Origin: Streptomyces hoynatensis
GTDB lineage: Bacteria; Actinomycetota; Actinomycetes; Streptomycetales; Streptomycetaceae
Assembly: GCF_003626535.1 (NCBI RefSeq)
Contig: NZ_RBAL01000024.1
Location: 31,486-95,485, forward strand
Direction: 5' to 3'
DNA: 64,000 nt
Below are positions 61,970 to 64,000 of the stretch, in pieces (positions within the stretch are counted from its first letter, which is position 1; each line of letters opens with the position of its first letter). The position numbers and the translations under genes were made by a program. The notes beneath the pieces are model-generated. The model saw nothing but the letters and a program-made list of their open reading frames with translations, made no database searches and was not told where the DNA came from.

Positions 61970-62740
61970 ATGCCCAACCCCACGCCCCGGCTCCTGACGT
62001 GGGGCCCGAAGAACCTCCCCGTCCCGTATGCCGCCCGCTGGAGCAACGAAAATCCCGCAACCAGGGGGCGCGTTGACCATCCGCCCGGACGGAACCGGCC
62101 TGGCCTACGAGGACGAAGTCCCCCAGGACCGCGACCGCCACGGCGTCCTGTGGGCCCGCATCACCGAGGCTCAAGGGGAGGGACATCCCGACTTCCGCGT
62201 CATGCACAGCGCCCGGCAACGCCAGGCCATGTTCCACCTGCTGTGCCAAGTCTGCGGCCACCCCGCCGGCCGCACCGCGCAAGGCTGGCTCTTCCTCATG
62301 CGCCAACCCGAGTCGGCCGACGAAACCCCCGCCTGGCCCGAAGGCATGCTCTGCACCAAACCCCCGAACGCTACGCCCCGCTCGCCCTGCGCCACTGCCC
62401 CCACCTGGCCGAACCCGTCCTCATCCGCTCCCGCAAACCCCGCGTCTGGGGCACCTTCGGCGGCCTCTTCACCCCCGACCCAGCCCAAAAGCCTGAGAAG
62501 CGCACCACCACCATTGCCCGCCGCGACCTGCGACTTGCGCTCGAACGGCTCTTCAGCGCGGCATCGGCTAGGAGTAGACCGCGGGCGACGAACTGGCTGC
62601 CCTCTAAGCGAAATGCGGAAGTCGCCGGCACGGGAGTAATAACCTTTTCAGGCCTTCAAAGTGAAGCGCTACCGGCGCGACGCCCGGCCCCTGACTGGAA
62701 ATTTCTTGGCACTACCACCTCAGGCGCCCCCTCCTTGTGA
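61970..62740 (+). pseudogene. frameshifted hypothetical gene typical of actinomycete mobile elements
   Basis: One protein can be read only by changing frame twice: MPNPTPRLLTWGPKNLPVPY... shifts near 62064-62068 (again a run of five G) into LTIRPDGTGLAYEDEVPQDRDRHG...MFHLLCQVCGHPAGRTAQGWLF, then near 62362 (a C run) back to ERYAPLALRHCPHLAEPVLIRSRKPRVWG. I recall such proteins beside GntR regulators in streptomycete integrative elements; function unknown. The true C-terminus is uncertain. Confidence 0.65.
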
Positions 62741-62823
62741 CAATCTCCGGCAAGTGCGATTTCGCCTCCTGCTCGCCATCGACAGATAAGACAGAGAAAA
62801 TGACGGAACGCACGAAACCTCCA

Positions 62824-63102
62824 TCACCACACAAGGAAACCCCAGCGGCGACATGGAACGACGTAAGGGCGTTTGGTTATCAGCCTGTATACTATGGCCC
62901 CGCCATACCAGAAGAACACCTTCAACAGCCACCAGCACAGCCATAGTTCGATGACGAGGCAGTACCAGAGGAGGGTAAAGATCGCCGTGACACAGCCCGC
63001 CCCACCCCGGCCGCCACTTCCTCCTCGGGCACGCCTCGAACCGCCGATGCGCCCACCAACCGAGAACGGGCCAGGTAGAGGAATACGCCAGTTAAATCCC
63101 AC
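62824..63102 (-). CDS. small hypothetical membrane protein
   Basis: The 92-residue protein begins MGFNWRIPLPGPFSVGG, has a Gly/Arg-rich stretch and one or two membrane segments (VTAIFTLLWYCLVIELWLCW, LLKVFFWYGGAIVYRLI). GTG63102 follows AAGGGGGA closely, which supports it. The local GC is lower than elsewhere. Confidence 0.5.
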   Translation of the reverse strand: MGFNWRIPLPGPFSVGGRIGGSRRARGGSGGRGGAGCVTAIFTLLWYCLVIELWLCWWLLKVFFWYGGAIVYRLITKRPYVVPCRRWGFLVW

Positions 63103-63376
63103 TGAATCCCCCTTAATGTTTCACGCCCAGAACGTCGCAAGAATAGCCCGCTTGCCGAATCTCCCATAATTCGAAGACATGGAAGATGCTGAAGCACCTA
63201 GGAACCAGCCAGCGTCTCAGTCGGGCTTCACGTCCCTCGGTTTGCACGCAAGACGAGCATGACCAACCTGGGATACCAGGAACTCTGTCGGGTACACGTG
63301 ACTGGCTCTCGTCGACACTCGGCTGGGCCACCGCGGTACTCCTCCGCAACCGCGAGGATGCCGGTCGCACCCCGGC

Positions 63377-63700
63377 TCACCATCCCCGCCATAGGTTGTA
63401 GCGGATGGCCGTAGTCAGATACGCCACGAGGGATGCCAGTCCTGGGAACATCAAGAACCCTGCGATCGACAAGGGGCCCCTGGCCGGGGAGTCCTCACCT
63501 ACCACGAGGTAGGCCACAAAACACGGAAGGCTTACTCCAAGCAAGGCAAGTGTCCAGTTACGGCGGGCAGACAGCTTCTTGCGCCAAGCGGCGTTCTCAT
63601 TCCGCCACCGAATCGCCGGCTGTTCCTCCAAGGCCCGCTGAATCCGTACGGCATGTTCTGCCGCCGCGGCCCGTGCCGCATCCTCCTGCGCCCACTGCAC
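63377..63700 (-). CDS. small membrane protein with N-terminal charged helix
   Basis: The 107-residue protein has a long charged helix (MQWAQEDAARAAAAEHAVRIQ...) and two membrane segments (LALLGVSLPCFVAYLVV, IAGFLMFPGLASLVAYLT). GTG63700 has GGGAGGG 6 nt upstream. Not recognised. It reads away from the IS110 element, and its promoter region may be interrupted by it. Confidence 0.6.
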   Translation of the reverse strand: MQWAQEDAARAAAAEHAVRIQRALEEQPAIRWRNENAAWRKKLSARRNWTLALLGVSLPCFVAYLVVGEDSPARGPLSIAGFLMFPGLASLVAYLTTAIRYNLWRGW

Positions 63701-63734
63701 TTCAGCCCTCCCTACCTTGTTGATCGGGATGAGC

Positions 63735-63935
63735 GAGCCATTCGTAGGGTTGGCTCACCCAGGGGGCCCGGGTGTGGCTTTCAGCTCTCTGCCGTCCGTG
63801 GCTGACTGCGATTCGCCGCCGGGCCCCCACGACGACTCGGCTGCTCATTAGGAATTGCGGCACTGATCGCTCAGTAGGGACTCGACAGCGAGGTCGTCCG
63901 TGGTACCTGTACGAACACGACCTGTGGAGAGGCGA
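63735..63935 (+). ncRNA. putative IS110 left end with bridge RNA
   Basis: Upstream of the IS110-type transposase lies about 200 nt of non-coding DNA rich in structure: GAGCCA/TGGCTC (63735-63756), CCACGACGAC against GTCGTCCGTGG (63827-63836 with 63893-63903, one bulge) enclosing a 56-nt internal loop, and AGGTCGT/ACGACCT (63891-63897 with 63917-63923), an alternative fold. CGTCCGTGG is a direct repeat at 63793 and 63895. IS110-group elements are known to encode a bridge RNA at this place; the exact ends cannot be set by eye. Confidence 0.45.
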
Positions 63936-64000
63936 GTGACAGCGATCTGGGCCGGCATCGACGCCGGAAAGACCCACCACCACTGCGTGGTGATCGACGA
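63936..64000 (+). mobile_element. IS110-family transposase, 5' part only
   Basis: GTG63936, with GGAGAGG upstream, opens MTAIWAGIDAGKTHHHCVVID, the RuvC-like N-terminus of IS110 DEDD recombinases (first catalytic Asp in GIDAGK). The gene runs out of the window after 21 codons. Confidence 0.88.

Overview
The window is very GC-rich with typical Streptomyces gene content: a geosmin synthase, many secreted polysaccharide and peptidoglycan enzymes, TetR, AraC, SARP and RpiR regulators, and the conserved housekeeping block upp / deaminase-associated protein / tadA / tRNA-Ser(CGA). I infer a chromosome segment of a Streptomyces or close relative. Nearly all of it is ordinary chromosomal DNA. The last 3.4 kb, after the tRNA-Ser gene, looks acquired and decayed.

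Layout. 0.1-9.9 kb: a Tat-exported multicopper oxidase, an orphan membrane sensor-domain protein, a secreted M15-like peptidase, a divergent aldo-keto reductase/TetR pair, a two-domain VOC protein, and a two-gene glycosyltransferase unit (GT2 plus polysialyltransferase-like) of probable cell-surface glycopolymer function. 10-19 kb: membrane acyltransferase, SanA/YdcF-like protein, TauE/SafE permease, ATP-dependent DNA ligase, lipoprotein L,D-transpeptidase, ketopantoate reductase and Eis-like acetyltransferase. 19-25 kb: a 1250-residue LacI-sensor/pseudokinase/receiver/AraC regulator translationally coupled to a methyltransferase and lying beside a secreted pectate lyase. 25-39 kb: DUF885 hydrolase, small Cys-rich proteins, a copper ATPase behind a CsoR-type operator, a TetR/alcohol dehydrogenase pair with twin operators, a SARP-CGNR fusion regulator, a flavin reductase and an MMPL exporter.

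39.6-47.4 kb: a secreted PL11 rhamnogalacturonan lyase faces a terpene locus made of a geosmin synthase with an unusual Pro-rich N-terminal extension of about 170 residues, a P450 and a second class I terpene synthase, all on the minus strand. 47.7-57 kb: an SDR/DUF2867 protein, an aminotransferase facing an RpiR regulator with overlapping 3' ends, a second orphan sensor-domain protein, a HisRS/HisZ-like protein, an AEC transporter and an M28 peptidase. 57-60.6 kb: the conserved housekeeping block ending in tRNA-Ser and a strong terminator.

60.6-64 kb: lower GC, two adjacent genes broken by frameshifts (a GntR/UTRA regulator and a hypothetical gene typical of actinomycete integrative elements), two small membrane proteins, and the start of an IS110-family transposase preceded by about 200 nt of structured non-coding DNA where a bridge RNA would be expected.

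Many genes here have a TANNNT-like -10 element placed 6-7 nt before the start codon, implying leaderless transcripts. The likeliest leads for new biology are the IS110 left end with its putative bridge RNA, the extended geosmin synthase and its neighbouring P450/terpene synthase pair, the giant LacI-AraC regulator with a degenerate kinase core, and the SARP-CGNR fusion.
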